DNA from: Fasciola hepatica
Lineage: Eukaryota; Platyhelminthes; Trematoda; Plagiorchiida; Fasciolidae
Length of the DNA stretch: 64,000 bases
NCBI GenBank assembly: GCA_948099385.1
Contig: CANUEZ040000180.1
Coordinates: 2,791,001-2,855,000 of the forward strand
Reading direction: 5' to 3'
Translations under genes and position numbers: made by a program
In this document: positions 42,337 through 53,424 of the stretch, in pieces
Position numbering within the stretch: the stretch's first letter is position 1
Layout of the letters: each line of letters opens with the position of its first letter
Notes under the pieces: model-generated
Database searches by the model: none
Seen by the model: the letters and a program-made list of their open reading frames with translations, nothing else
Told to the model about the DNA's origin: nothing

Positions 42337-44294
42337 CCTAATCCTCACCAATATCGCCATCATTCTTCAGCAGAGAAAGATCCAATGACCACTGCCTTTA
42401 AAACCATGATGTACGCTGAATAAGAAAGAATGATTTTATAAGCCAAAACACAGAATACACAGTGTAGCGTAGGCTGCTCGAGCCTTGGATATACACGCGC
42501 TCACCTCCACTACTGTACTCCCATCCGTCGTCACTCTACTGCCGGGGTAACTGAAGCGCACGACAGTTGTCTGCACCTCCCCATCGAGCATCAAGCTCGG
42601 AATCTTTGACGTCCAGTCTTGCAACATCACTTTACACTTTGAAAGTGCAAAGTGCATGCCGAATGGATCTAAAGCTCTTACGAGTCTACCTAGTACACGT
42701 GGAGCATGTGCCGTACATTCAAACAAGCAGACTAGATCGTCCGCGTAATCTAGGTTACATAACTTTCCACCATTTGTCAGTTCGACGACCCCATCCCGAA
42801 TATTTCGCAAGGCATTCTTCATCACCTCGTCCATGAGGAACATGAACATGAATGAAGAAATGGGACATCCCCTTTCGGACACCACTGGTCGTTTCAAATG
42901 GACTCGATCGTTCACCGTAAGCCCTTACGCGAGCAGAAGTAGGAAAATACAACGGTCTCAGTAGATTCACGAACTTCTGTGACACACGTGTTGTATGTAG
43001 AGCAATGAAAAGCGTTGCTCGATCAGCTGAATCAAAGGCGCCTCTCAAGTGGAAGAAAACGATTATTGTTGCTCGACGGTGCGAGTGATGCCTTTCTAGC
43101 AGTTGTGTCTTCGATGGCCATCGGATCTGGGACCACAGTCGAAACATGCTGCAAAGTGCATCGCCTGCTAGATGTGGGCCCAATGCTCATTTACAGTACT
43201 GTTCGTCGTAGATCCCAGCTCATGTGATAATTTATGTTCATAACTGGTGCGAACGTCTGAATCAGACAAACGTTGCACGGCCAACTGCGTTTGCGGTTTT
43301 GTCGATGACCATGGAGCTGGAGAGAGAATCGCATTAAAACTAATGCATGGTCCCACTCTACGTACATGGACCAATAGGATCTACAGTTCTGAACAGAACT
43401 GCGACACCTGCAGCTTACTGCGATATGATCATTCTAGCTTGGGGTACCTGTAGAGTTGGAGCACCATGTCGCTGTGCGACGTGAGCTGTGTCGGAAATTC
43501 GTGCTAGACAAGAACAACCGATTGTCTGCACAAAACTGGAGAAGCTTACCCCCGTTATCTGTGCGCTGAGAGGGTAAAGCACAACGACCACCTAAACAGG
43601 CATCTGACACACCAAGTTTGCCAACTTGTGCATTAAAGTCAGCAGTTAGCACTACAACGTCAAAACCTTTGTTCCTGCGAACGAGAGTGGTGATTTCATC
43701 GTAGAACTCATCCTACTGCATGTCGGAACTGCAGTCCGTTAGGGCGTACGTCGAGATCCCAAATCAAGTTGCGCTCAACACAACTATCCTTTCGAACGCC
43801 GACTGACCCCTGGAGTCTCACAGCACACAAACGACTGTTAACAGAGATCCAGTCCTGAAAGGCAGCTTCAGCCTTGTCAGTCAAGACTATTTCTACACCA
43901 TGTTGACCCACAGCTCTAGCTACTTCGTCTCCTGAGGTGCGCAGAAAATACCTCGATGAGATACCAGGACCAGTTAGTTGAATTACACTGCTCGAATCCT
44001 GGATACGCGTTTCAATTACGCAGCAGACATCAATCTTTAGAGAGTCTATTGTGAGGGCTAGATACGCCTGCTGACCAGCCTGCATGATAATATGCACGTT
44101 GAAGGAGCCGAGATTCAGAGACTGACGAGACTTGAGAAAATGTGAGTTACCAAACAGAGGATTATTCACGACACTATTTGACAATGAACCGTAACGAGTA
44201 TCGGACGTGTTGTCAGTGGGAGCATTATGGGTGTACAGAGAATCAAAAGAGAGGTGATTGGGGACAAAAGACTAGGGTTGAACAAAAGAGAGGG
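42337..44294 (-). mobile_element. RTE-like LINE, copy A2 (defective)
   Basis: Nearly identical to A1 from 42,467 to about 43,700 (A1 32,978-34,190), including the same internal RT deletion and the same frameshifts. Unlike A1 it keeps the 5' end: an endonuclease N-terminal frame (44,184-43,708: LGSFNVHII, IDVCCVIETRIQDSSSV, AFQDWISVNSRLCAVRLQGS) and the 5' UTR ending GAGAGGGAACT at 44,294, the same 5' border as A3 and A4. Its 3' part has lost about 930 bp: the tail region (42,337-42,465) is joined directly to the RT end at 42,467. A duplicate 10-residue insertion (QAYLALT near AGQQ) also distinguishes it. It cannot encode a working protein. Confidence 0.85.
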
Positions 44295-44659
44295 AACTTA
44301 CCCGATGACATGGAGGCAGAAAGTCATTGGCTTTACGATGCGATGTTACTCATGAAAGAAAAACTGATTAAGATGGGTGTCGCACTATCGGACCAGTGTT
44401 CTCGTCAGAAGGATCTGTGGATACGCAGTGGATGGACATTTACCAACAATACTTCCACTGCTCTTCAATGGTAGTTGGAGAATGGACACTGCAGGATAAT
44501 CCAGTACATTAGTTCAAATTCATAAAAACTAACGGAATGGTTTCCAAAATACTGGCTACTACCTTCTGTATGAGATTTCGAGGAACTAGTTTTGGCTACA
44601 CTTGCGCCCGACATCACTGGCTGATTTTCCTTCGTTACGTGCTTGCGTATGAGTGCAGT

Positions 44660-44830
44660 GGAGCGGGAATATATACTCAGCCCCGGAGGCTTACTGTACT
44701 ATTAGGAATAACCAGCAACCAGACCGAGACTTGGAGTGGAGAACCACAAGATTCCGGTAGGCCAGGTGTGGTAACGATCCAGACGACAGTGGATTACTGT
44801 CTACAAGAAACAGATTTTACCTGTATTGGT
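44660..44830 (-). repeat. SINE family S2, body only
   Basis: On the plus strand AGCCCCGGAGGCTTACTGTA, GGAATAACCAGCAACCAGAC, CGAGACTTGGAGTGGA and ACAGTGGATTACTGTCTAC align with 56,790-56,935 (AGCCCCGGTCCACTGCACTA, GGGATAACCAGCAACATGG, CGAGACCGGGAGTAGA, GTGATGGATTGCTGTTTAC). The tRNA-like head is not visible here. Confidence 0.6.
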
Positions 44831-44834
44831 GATC

Positions 44835-46751
44835 AATAATGTTTCGTTTTATATCTACTGCGGGCTATCCCGCAGTCTCTGAGTCAACAGAATTTTGTAA
44901 AGGCTGAGTAGGATATCGGATGCCAGAGATCAACCGAAATGAATCGATGAAAAATGAGCGCAACCACCGACTCAATTTGAATTTCATACGCCAATCCAGC
45001 ACTGAAGGGGCTAGACAACCAAATCGTCAAATAGGTTTCAGCTCTATGGGGTGAAAGTTTGGAGTGGCACCTCTGGTCGGAGACCTAACGTGTCCTCATG
45101 CGGTATCCATTCAATCTTTGGTTTTCAACTGTCACTCAAATCCGACCCGTAGCTGCAAGAAGCTACTCTTCAGACAGTTGTCAAGACCCGGCAAACTGTT
45201 CGACATGAGGGAAGAACTAGGTGCAAGATAGCTAAAACTGTTGGACCCCGGAAAACATCCCGCTTGCAACTAATTCCAGCCTAACTGGAGTGGTTAGAAA
45301 TCCTATCATGATATGTGACGATGATTTCCTTAGCAGATTTTGGTCTAAGGGAACGCCAACTTGATTTATCTCAATCCACTCAATCATTAGCCTCCCACTT
45401 TTGTGCTCCGATGTTGGCTGCTACCTTCCAGTATTGTCTAGTAAGGCCAGAATGAAAACGAGCGTAAAGTGAAAAAGGGCTGAAAACAAGCAATAAACGG
45501 AAATAATGAAGAAAAAGGAAGGAACCAAATACCACTATGCTACTAGCCGCGACACCTAGCCATATCACTCAATGTCCCAACCACCTGTTAGGTGGGCCCA
45601 TCTGATTACCCAAAAATCACCAGCTTCCATTAAACTTTGATACCTTTAGGGCTACATCTAATGGCGACAAGCTGGAGACGTAATCACGAATAAAAACGCC
45701 GGACGCGGACTCATCAGATTCTTGCTCCGACGTGGACCCTTAAGTAGAAAACTCGCGATAGTGAACTCTGGTATTGCGCTGCTGAGACCCTATTCGTTCT
45801 TCACTGGAGTCTTACTCGGTCATCAAACCGCGTCTCAGGGTCACGGCAGTAAAAGTCCTCGGTTAGTAAAAGTGGCCCCTGTGGTTAAGGATGAACCCCT
45901 CAAAGGTTGTCAGCCAACCCTAACAACACAAGAAGTCATTGTGGTGAAGGAGGCTCGCTTCTTCCAATGGGAAGTATGAATTCGCATAGAGCCAAATGCA
46001 CAGTTCCTATGAAAATGTCCAAGAACAACAGGTAATCATTGATTTACACCACAGTGATTTGTCAACGACACGGCCTAACAGGGCGAAGCCAAAACAAAAG
46101 TAATTTCTCAGAGCAGTTTAGAATGGAAGAAAATAAAGACCCAAGGGAAAAAGTTGGTTACGGAATTCAAACCTTGCCTCAATTCACAAACACTGCATGA
46201 ACTGTTCTGAAAAACAGGCAGAACAAGCGGTACTCCTGTTCCGAAAACAAAAAGGAATACGAGTGAGAACAAAGATGTGAGTCCACTGAGATAATTTCAC
46301 ATGACTTTTGCCTTGTTAATCTGTTATACTACACTGCACGCGGTTGATCCTTGGAAGTACGGGCTCGCTGTACGGATCGCACACAGTCGATTTATAAACT
46401 ACGAATACGGTCATAAAAATCGCTTGGACGCGCAACGCACTAAGTGAGACAAAATATACCTCCTCGAAACCGGGACAATACTGCAGAACAAATCACGAGA
46501 AACATAAATGTGGATTTAAAAAGCATGGTCAACGATGTCAACGTGGAATGCAAGGACTGGTAAACTGACAAAATGATTTGATGAATCAAACCCATACGCA
46601 CATAGGTAAGTTTATCTAAGAGAGTATAAACGATATAATATCAAACAATACGTCTGTAATTAGGAAGGGCTCACGGGGTTAATAGTAGTTGTCTATCTGT
46701 CTGATCTATGGATAATATAAAAAAACAAGGAACATCAACGAATTAGTAATA
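44835..46751. other. intergenic or 3' flank of the minus-strand gene, nothing recognised
   Basis: No domain or repeat partner found. It would be downstream of the minus-strand gene whose stop codon is at 46,752. Confidence 0.4.
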
Positions 46752-47141
46752 TTATCTTGCACCGGGGCAAAATCGTCGAGCGAATTGTGTGATCTGATAC
46801 GCCACTTTGGAAATTCGTGCTTCTGTCGTCGCTTCATCGACAACATCCGTCAACGGGAAATCCATGTCAACAATCAATGTATGGTTGGCATGAGATTGCG
46901 GGGTCATTCGTTCCCGAACCACACAATCCCAAGCCAGATCCAATTCACGCCACTCAACCGGATAAGCAGCCAATGCAGAAGCATCAAGACTGTTTTTTGG
47001 ATCTCGTAAAATTATGGTCAGCGGAGTGACCCGATCCTCATCATCACATGCTGCCTGAATCATAGTTTCGGTTTTGCGTACCACAGTTTCCTTATTACTG
47101 ATTGTTGTGACCTGGGCACTGGGACCGATTGGACACATTGG
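46752..47141 (-). CDS. terminal exon of an unrecognised minus-strand gene
   Basis: This 390-nt exon (129 codons plus TAA) follows a strong acceptor (CCCCTTTTCTCAG read on the minus strand, AG at 47,142-47,143). It begins PMCPIGPSAQVTTISNKETV, contains QAACDDEDRVTPLTIILRDP and VEWRELDLAWDCVVRERM, and ends ARISKVAYQITQFARRFCPG then AR-stop. The sequence is balanced in composition, acidic in the middle, without signal peptide or membrane segment, and has no repeat partner in the window, which argues for a real single-copy exon. Its entry phase (0) fits the donor of the exon at 55,349. I do not recognise the protein family. An adaptor or vesicle-trafficking protein is possible but unsupported. 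Confidence 0.55.
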   Translation of the reverse strand, partial: PMCPIGPSAQVTTISNKETVVRKTETMIQAACDDEDRVTPLTIILRDPKNSLDASALAAYPVEWRELDLAWDCVVRERMTPQSHANHTLIVDMDFPLTDVVDEATTEARISKVAYQITQFARRFCPGAR

Positions 47142-47143
47142 CT

Positions 47144-47880
47144 GAGAAAAGGGGTACATGTGCGAGTGTATAGAATGGGATATAATACAAGTATAGCACA
47201 GTTTCAAATCCAATAGCTAGTTAAGGGATATTGTTTAAACGTATGGCAGGGAAAACTTTGGTGGATTACGACCTATCCTGGTTCACAAACACACACAACC
47301 TAAGAGAAGAAATGCATTGCTCTATATTTCTACCGGTTTTCTCATAAATGTTATCAGAAATTAACATGGGTGATATAGCCACGACACTCCTTTGGGAACG
47401 GAATCAGAGATGTTGGGGCCGGACGTATGTGGTCATCTTAAAAGCTTGGTTTTACGTCAACAGTATACGTCACAACACCGATATCAGATGGAGACAGTGG
47501 TCTCGAAAAGAGTGAATCTGCCGAGGTTCACATGTGAGGATATAAGCGGTAGGCCAACGAGAGCCACCTGGTCCATGACCACCGGACAGTATAAAACACT
47601 ACACACTACAACATTTATGCGGCTATCTCCCGCTAGAGGACAATTACGCCCCATGAATATCCCGTATCACGGCTGATCATGCGCGGCGGTTAGAAGTGAT
47701 TTCGGTGCAGATCACGATCCAGTTTTCCTTACACTGGCGAGTACCATGTACCGACTGTAAGCCTAGGCGTTCTAAATTCGTCTCGAGTGTTAATCCAAGA
47801 TCTGAACTGGCCACGAAGGTGACAGCACCATTCAGGACAGGTTTCGGGACGCAGTTTTTGTTTGGTCATTTAAATCTCAG
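47144..47880. other. start of the 8.2-kb intron (minus-strand gene), nothing recognised
   Basis: No repeat partner or coding similarity seen before the LINE B tail at 47,885. Confidence 0.4.
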
Positions 47881-47884
47881 GTCA

Positions 47885-48088
47885 AAGTAGAATACGACAC
47901 AACCACCGCAACCGAAGATACTGGAGGAAGAATTAGAGTTCGTCAATTTCAAAGCACCGCTTCCTAACTTTAGCGTTGGATACTCTGTCACGCCACTTTA
48001 CTTTCAAAACGCCGCAGATATCAGTGATCAAACACCTTCAGCTTTCTGGCATCCTCTGCTCTCAATGGCCAGGTTTCGCAGCCGCAAC
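47885..48088 (-). pseudogene. LINE B, C-terminal RT tail, severed from its 5' part by LINE A3
   Basis: The minus strand reads CGCETWPLRAEDARKLKVFD then H-stop-YLRRF, RVSNAKVRKRCFEID and LRLRWLCRILL. This is the region after the RT core found in all RTE-like copies here (A5: YDCETWSLRAEDIRRLEVFD, RCLRSIARI, RVSNDEVRKRVLG, LSRLRWLGHVLRM). The RT part that should precede it lies at 51,453-53,424, on the other side of A3. Stops and frameshifts are present. Confidence 0.72.
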
Positions 48089-51000
48089 TGAGTTCCCTCT
48101 CTTTTATTCAACCTTAGTCTTCTGTCCCTAACCATCCCTCTTTTTTCTCTCTCTCCAACCATAATGCTCCCACTGACGACACGTCCGATACTCGTTACGG
48201 TTCATTGTCAAATAGTGTTGTGAATAATCCTCTATCTGGTAACTCACATTTTCTCAAGTCTCGTCAGTCTCTGAATCTCGGCTCCTTCAACGTGCATATT
48301 ATCATACAGGCGTGTCTAGCCCTCACAATAGACTCTCTAAAGATTGATGTCTGCTGCGTAATTGAAACGCGTATCCAGGATTCGAGCAGTGTAATTCAAC
48401 TAACTGGTCCTGGTATCTCATCGAGGTATTTTCTGCGCACCTCAGGAGACGAAGTAGCTAGAGCTGTGGGTCAACATGGTGTAGAAATAGTCTTGACTGA
48501 CAAGGCTGAAGCTGCCTTTCAGGACTGGATCTCTGTTAACAGTCGTTTGTGTGCTGTGAGACTCCAGGGGTCAGTCGGCGTTCGAAAGGATAGTTGTGTT
48601 GAGCGCAACTTGATTTGGGATCTCGACGTACGCCCTAACGGACTGCAGTTCCGACATGCAGTAGGATGAGTTCTACGATGAAATCACCACTCTCGTTCGC
48701 AGGAACAAAGGTTTTGACGTTGTAGTGCTAACTGCTGACTTTAATGCACAAGTTGGCAAACTTGGTGTGTCAGATGCCTGTTTAGGTGGCCGTTGTGCTT
48801 TACCCTCTCAGCGTACAGATAACGGGGGTAAGCTTCTCCAGTTTTGTGCAGACAATCGGTTGTTCTTGTCTAGCACGAATTTCCGACACAGCTCACGTCG
48901 CACAGCGACATGGTGCTCCAACTCTACAGGTACCCCAAGCTAGAATGATCATATCGCAGTAAGCTGCAGGTGTCGCAGTTCTGTTCAGAACTGTAGATCC
49001 TATTGGTCCATGTACGTAGAGTGGGACCATGCATTAGTTTTAATGCGATTCTCTCTCCAGCTCCATGGTCATCGACAAAACCGCAAACGCAGTTGGCCGT
49101 GCAACGTTTGTCTGATTCAGACGTTCGCACCAGTTATGAACATAAATTATCACATGAGCTGGGATCTACGACGAACAGTACTGTAAATGAGCATTGGGCC
49201 CACATCCAGCAGGCGATGCACGTTGCAGCAGGTTTTGCCGGTGGTCCTGGATCCGTTGTCCATCAAGGACACTGGGTCTCGCAAGAGTCGTTGAGTATAA
49301 TGGAGCAAAAGCGTCAGCTTTTCGAACCGTAAGGAGATGAATAAGATGCGGAGACATCTACAAAGGCAAGTTGCGAAAAGCTTCAAGAATGATCGGGAAA
49401 ATTGGTGGGTCAAGATAGCCGAAGAAATGGAAATAGCAGCTGCTTCAGGTAACAGTCACAGACTGTCCAAACTTATTCGTGACACCGGTGGACGGCGCAC
49501 CCAGGTCAGTGAAACGATTTGCGATAGGAATGGAGAACACATCCATAGCAAAGAGCATAGGCTTGACCGTTGGGCCGAATACTTCAAGGAACAGTTTAGC
49601 TGGCCGCACGTCAGTGCAGTTATTCCCGGGTCAACAAGTGCGACTCCTTGGGTGGTATCACATGAGCCCCCATCGGAAGTAGAAGTGGAGTCATGCATTC
49701 GATCAATAAAGCGAGGTAAAGAGGCAGGTCCTGACGAACTTCCCCCAGTTCTTTTCAAACTGTGTAGAAATGTTTCGATAAAATCACTTACCACTTTGCT
49801 CCGTGACATTTGGGAGGAGGATCGTATCCCGTTAATATGGAGTGAGTCGTTGAGTGTTCCAATCTTCAACAAGGGAATACACAATGACCGGTAATCATCG
49901 TGCGATTAACTTAATTCCGATAGTCACCAAAGTATTAGCCTCAATTCTACTGCACAGTCTTACACCCACTCGAGGGAAGAATGCCCGCGAACAAAAGGCT
50001 GGATTTCGCCCAGGTCGAGGATGCATCGACCAGATTTTTACTGTTCGCCAACTACTTGAAATTCGTCGCACGCAACGTCGACCGACAATAATCGTCTTCT
50101 TAGACTTGAAAGGCGCTTTCGATTCAGTTCATCGAGCAACGCTTTTCACTACTCTTCATCGAAAAGGTATGCCCCAGAAGTTCGTGAACCTACTGAGATC
50201 ATTGGATTCTCATACTTCTGGCAGCGTTAGAGTCTACGGTGAACTATCCGGTCGGTTCGAAACAACCAGTGGTGTTCGACAGGGATATCCAATGTCTCCA
50301 TTTCTGTTCAACTTCGTCATGAACGAAATAATGGAGAGTGCGCTGCAAAATTTCCAGGATGTATGCGACGAACTAGGAAATGGTGAGAAGCTGTATGACC
50401 CAGATTACACAGACGACGTTGTCTGTTTGTTCGAATCCACGGAACATGTATAACGTGCACCAGATAGACTTGTGAGAGCTGTAGCTCCATTCGGCATGCG
50501 CTTTGCACCTTTAAAGTGTAAAGTGATGTTGCAAGACTGGACGTCAACGATTCTGAGCTTGATACTCGATAGGAAGAAACTAACATTTGTTGACCACTTT
50601 AGTTACTTCGGCAGCAGCGTGATGACGGATGGGAGCACAGTAGTAGAGGTAAGTGCGCGGATATCCAAGGCTCGAGCGGTGTACGCTGGACTGAAACACT
50701 TGTGGTGCCGACCTGACATTTCACTGAAGTTGAAAGTTGGTGTATACTGCGCCATGGTGCATTCAGTTTTGTTGTATGGTTACGAGACTTGGAGTGTGCG
50801 TGTGGAAGACATTCGTCGACTTGAGGTTTTCGACCACCAATGTTTGCATAGTATCGCAAAGATAGGGTAAAATGACCGAGTGAGCAATGCTGAGGTCAGA
50901 AATCGAGTATTGGGTAGTAATTCGGAGAACGTTTTGTCACAGCGTATCCAGCTTAGTAGGCTTCGTTGGTCAGGACACGTGTTACGTATGTCAAACACAC

Positions 51001-51452
51001 GTCTACCGTACCGCGTCCTATTCTCCGCCCCTCCTAGGGAGTGGAAGAGACCACGTGGAGGTCAACAGATGACGTGGCAGAGAGGAATGAGGAAATGTGC
51101 AGCAGACTTAGGCAAAGTGGGTGCCTCAGGTCTTTTTGGTTGGGGTCCAAAAGATCCGTCTACCAGTTGACTGGGGACACTGAAGGATATAGGAGCAAAC
51201 CATGAACAGTGGCGATCGTGTTGTCACTTCCTGTCGAATCAGAATGGTTGATCAATGCGCGTTTGTACAGTTGGACTGTGTATTCCGTGTGTTGGCTATT
51301 AGGACGTTCTTTCCTTTTCCCTCCTGTGTAGGTCCACTCCATGTCCATCTTGTATATTCATATTTTCTAATTCAACGTGCAACATGGTGAGAAAGGCAGT
51401 GGTCAGTGGGATTTGCCCTACTGTTTAACGTTGTGCGATTATGATGATGACG
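48089..51452 (+). mobile_element. RTE-like LINE, copy A3 (nearly full length, inactivated)
   Basis: 5' border AGTTCCCTCTC at 48,089. The endonuclease frame 48,205-48,669 (LGSFNVHII, DVCCVIETRIQDSS, FQDWISVNSRLCAVRLQGSV) is frameshifted to 48,725-48,943 (LTADFNAQVGKLG), followed by TAG and WDHALVL where SDHA is expected. The linker is frameshifted near 49,110 and 49,330. The pre-RT frame is 49,337-49,894 (KEAGPDELPPVLFKL), then the RT frame 49,854-50,453 (NHRAINLIPI, AGFRPGRGCIDQIF, FLDLKGAFDSVHRATLF, SGVRQGYPMSPFLFNF, YTDDVVCLFE) ends in TAA. RT tail frames are 50,472-50,870 and 50,880-51,170. The 3' end has ATGATGATG at 51,441-51,450, a trinucleotide tail typical of RTE elements. YADD is YTDD here. 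Inserted in LINE B. Confidence 0.9.
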
Positions 51453-53424
51453 ACGGGGCTATAGCGGCACGGTCAATGCGCACCTTTGTCGGAAGGCTGA
51501 TTTCACTGCGGGTCTACAACGCCCGTCGTTGCCGGAGAAATGCTGTCGTGGCATTATCGATTCGCAGTATTACTTCATCCCTCGCCTGATCGTTTAGAAG
51601 CAGTGTAGAGTCTAGATACTTGAATGATGGAACGCACTCGACCAGTTGGGCATTGTTAGACAGCTGTTGAGCTGATAGCTTTGGCCAAGTTGACATTACT
51701 TCAACTTTTGTGGTTTACTTGTGGCCCGATAGACTTTGAGAAATCGGTTCGATCGAGGACTGGTTGAAGCGTGGCAGGAATTCGTTAGCACAACGCCCTG
51801 TGTGATTTTAGGTTCCACATATGCATCTCCTGACTCAGCTAGACACCAGGATAATAAGTCAGTGCCTGTCTCATTGTCCAGTCGATCGCGTACTTAAACA
51901 GCACAGATGAAAGAGGGCAGCCTTGTCGGACATCAGTAGTGAGTACGAACACCGAGGATTTCTGCCCATGCATTCTGACTCGCGCCTTGGTTGACGAACA
52001 GTATCCTCTCAGAAGCTTCGCGAATTTATCGGCCATATCGTCGGATTCCATTATCACCCAGAGACAGTCCCGGTTAACTAAATCGAAAGTGACCCGGAAA
52101 CCGGTAAAACAGCAAATGATTGGCTGTTGGAACTTGCAGCGGTGCTTCATTGTCCTACGTAGTGTGAAAATTTGATCCACGCAGTCACTACCACGGCGGA
52201 AACCCCTTTGGTTCGGCCGGGTGCGGCGTTCTCTCTCAACAGAGAAAAAGTTGGATAGCAATGCGCAGGAAACTTTTGCAGCCATGTCGATCACGCTGAT
52301 TCGTCTACAGTCCTCGCAAACTGATATGCCTCTTTTCTTTGGAATGAGCAGCAGAACAGATGTGCTCCAATCAGTCGAAAAGACTTGTTCACAACATATG
52401 TAGCCAGATAGGGTATGTAGTCTGTCGATCAATAAGGACAGACCACTTAAAAACCTTCGGTGGTATGCTGTCTTCTTCTGCGGATTTTCTGCTGTTTGGT
52501 TGGTTGATGACTGGCGACCTCAATCGTACTTAGCAGATCGCAACTGACATCGTACGGCTCGGCGGGAACTGGGGGTTGTAGATCCGTTGTGTGGTTTGAT
52601 GGTCGGTTGAAAAACCGATCGAAGTGCTCCACTCATCGTTCTATTTTTTTCTGCTCAGGTATGAGCCGATCGGCTGCGTTGCGCAAGAGCGACTGTCCTG
52701 TCCGATGCACTGCGAATGATGCAGAATAACTTACCGAAGTCACCGATCTCTGCTGCAATGTCCATATTGCCAGCTACTTCGGCCAATTTGACCAGGCTGC
52801 CACCATTCTCACCGCGTTGACCACGGCCAAATTTTCCCAGAACGTGCCGCGTTGACGAATCCGACGAACCTGTGAGAGCGTCCCAGTCTCCGGCCACTTC
52901 TCTGGACCCGATTGATTAACTCTTAAAGACTGCCGTAGAATTCATCCTTTGTCTTGCTGTTCGCCGTTGGTTGGAGCATAGACTGTAATCACCATCAAAT
53001 TCTGCGTGGAACTTTCGAAACGGGCCAAAAAAGCCTTGCTGAAATCGGCTTCCAAGCGATTATTGTGCTGTTGGCTTTATTTCTAATGGTGAATGCGACT
53101 CCGTGACGCCCGGAGTTGTCTGTCGGGCTGCTATGATAAATCCAGTAAGTTGCCTCTTCTCCTGGAACTTTTATGCACCGAGTGCAGAAGCTAGGCATGC
53201 GGACCTCTGAGAAATAGGCTATGTCGATGTTTTAGTTGTGTAGTGCCCTCACTGTGAGGCTTTGGCTGCCCACGTCTAAGAGTGTCCGTACATCCCAACA
53301 AGATATATAAGCCTGCTTCCTGCAGTTGAGTATTCCAGCTTGTTGTCCTGACACCTTGACCGCTGGAGAACGAGGCGCGTCGCTTGTCGGGAACGGCGTG
53401 GAATGATAAAAGTGCATATTTCAA
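51453..53424 (-). pseudogene. LINE B (RTE-like), 5' and RT part, degenerate
   Basis: In minus-strand order: an endonuclease start (TSWNTQLQEAGLYILLGCTD / CWDVRTLLDVGSQSLTVRAL in two frames, 53,424-53,191), an endonuclease middle (TDNSGRHGVAFTIRNKANS, 53,198-52,995), MAGDWDALTGS (52,897; the GDWN-type motif with N to D), a linker (52,632-52,447) and the RT (52,432-51,839: STSVLLLIPKKRGISVCEDC, RGFRRGSDCVDQIFTLRR, CCFTGFRVTFDLVNRDCLW, VRQGCPLSSVLFKYAIDWTM). The RT tail (FKYLDSTLLLNDQARDEVIL, RIDNATTAFLRQRRAL) then reads TKVRIDRAAIA directly at the A3 junction. Block A FxDFxxAFD is degraded and no YADD is visible. The rest of the tail lies at 47,885-48,088. Confidence 0.8.
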
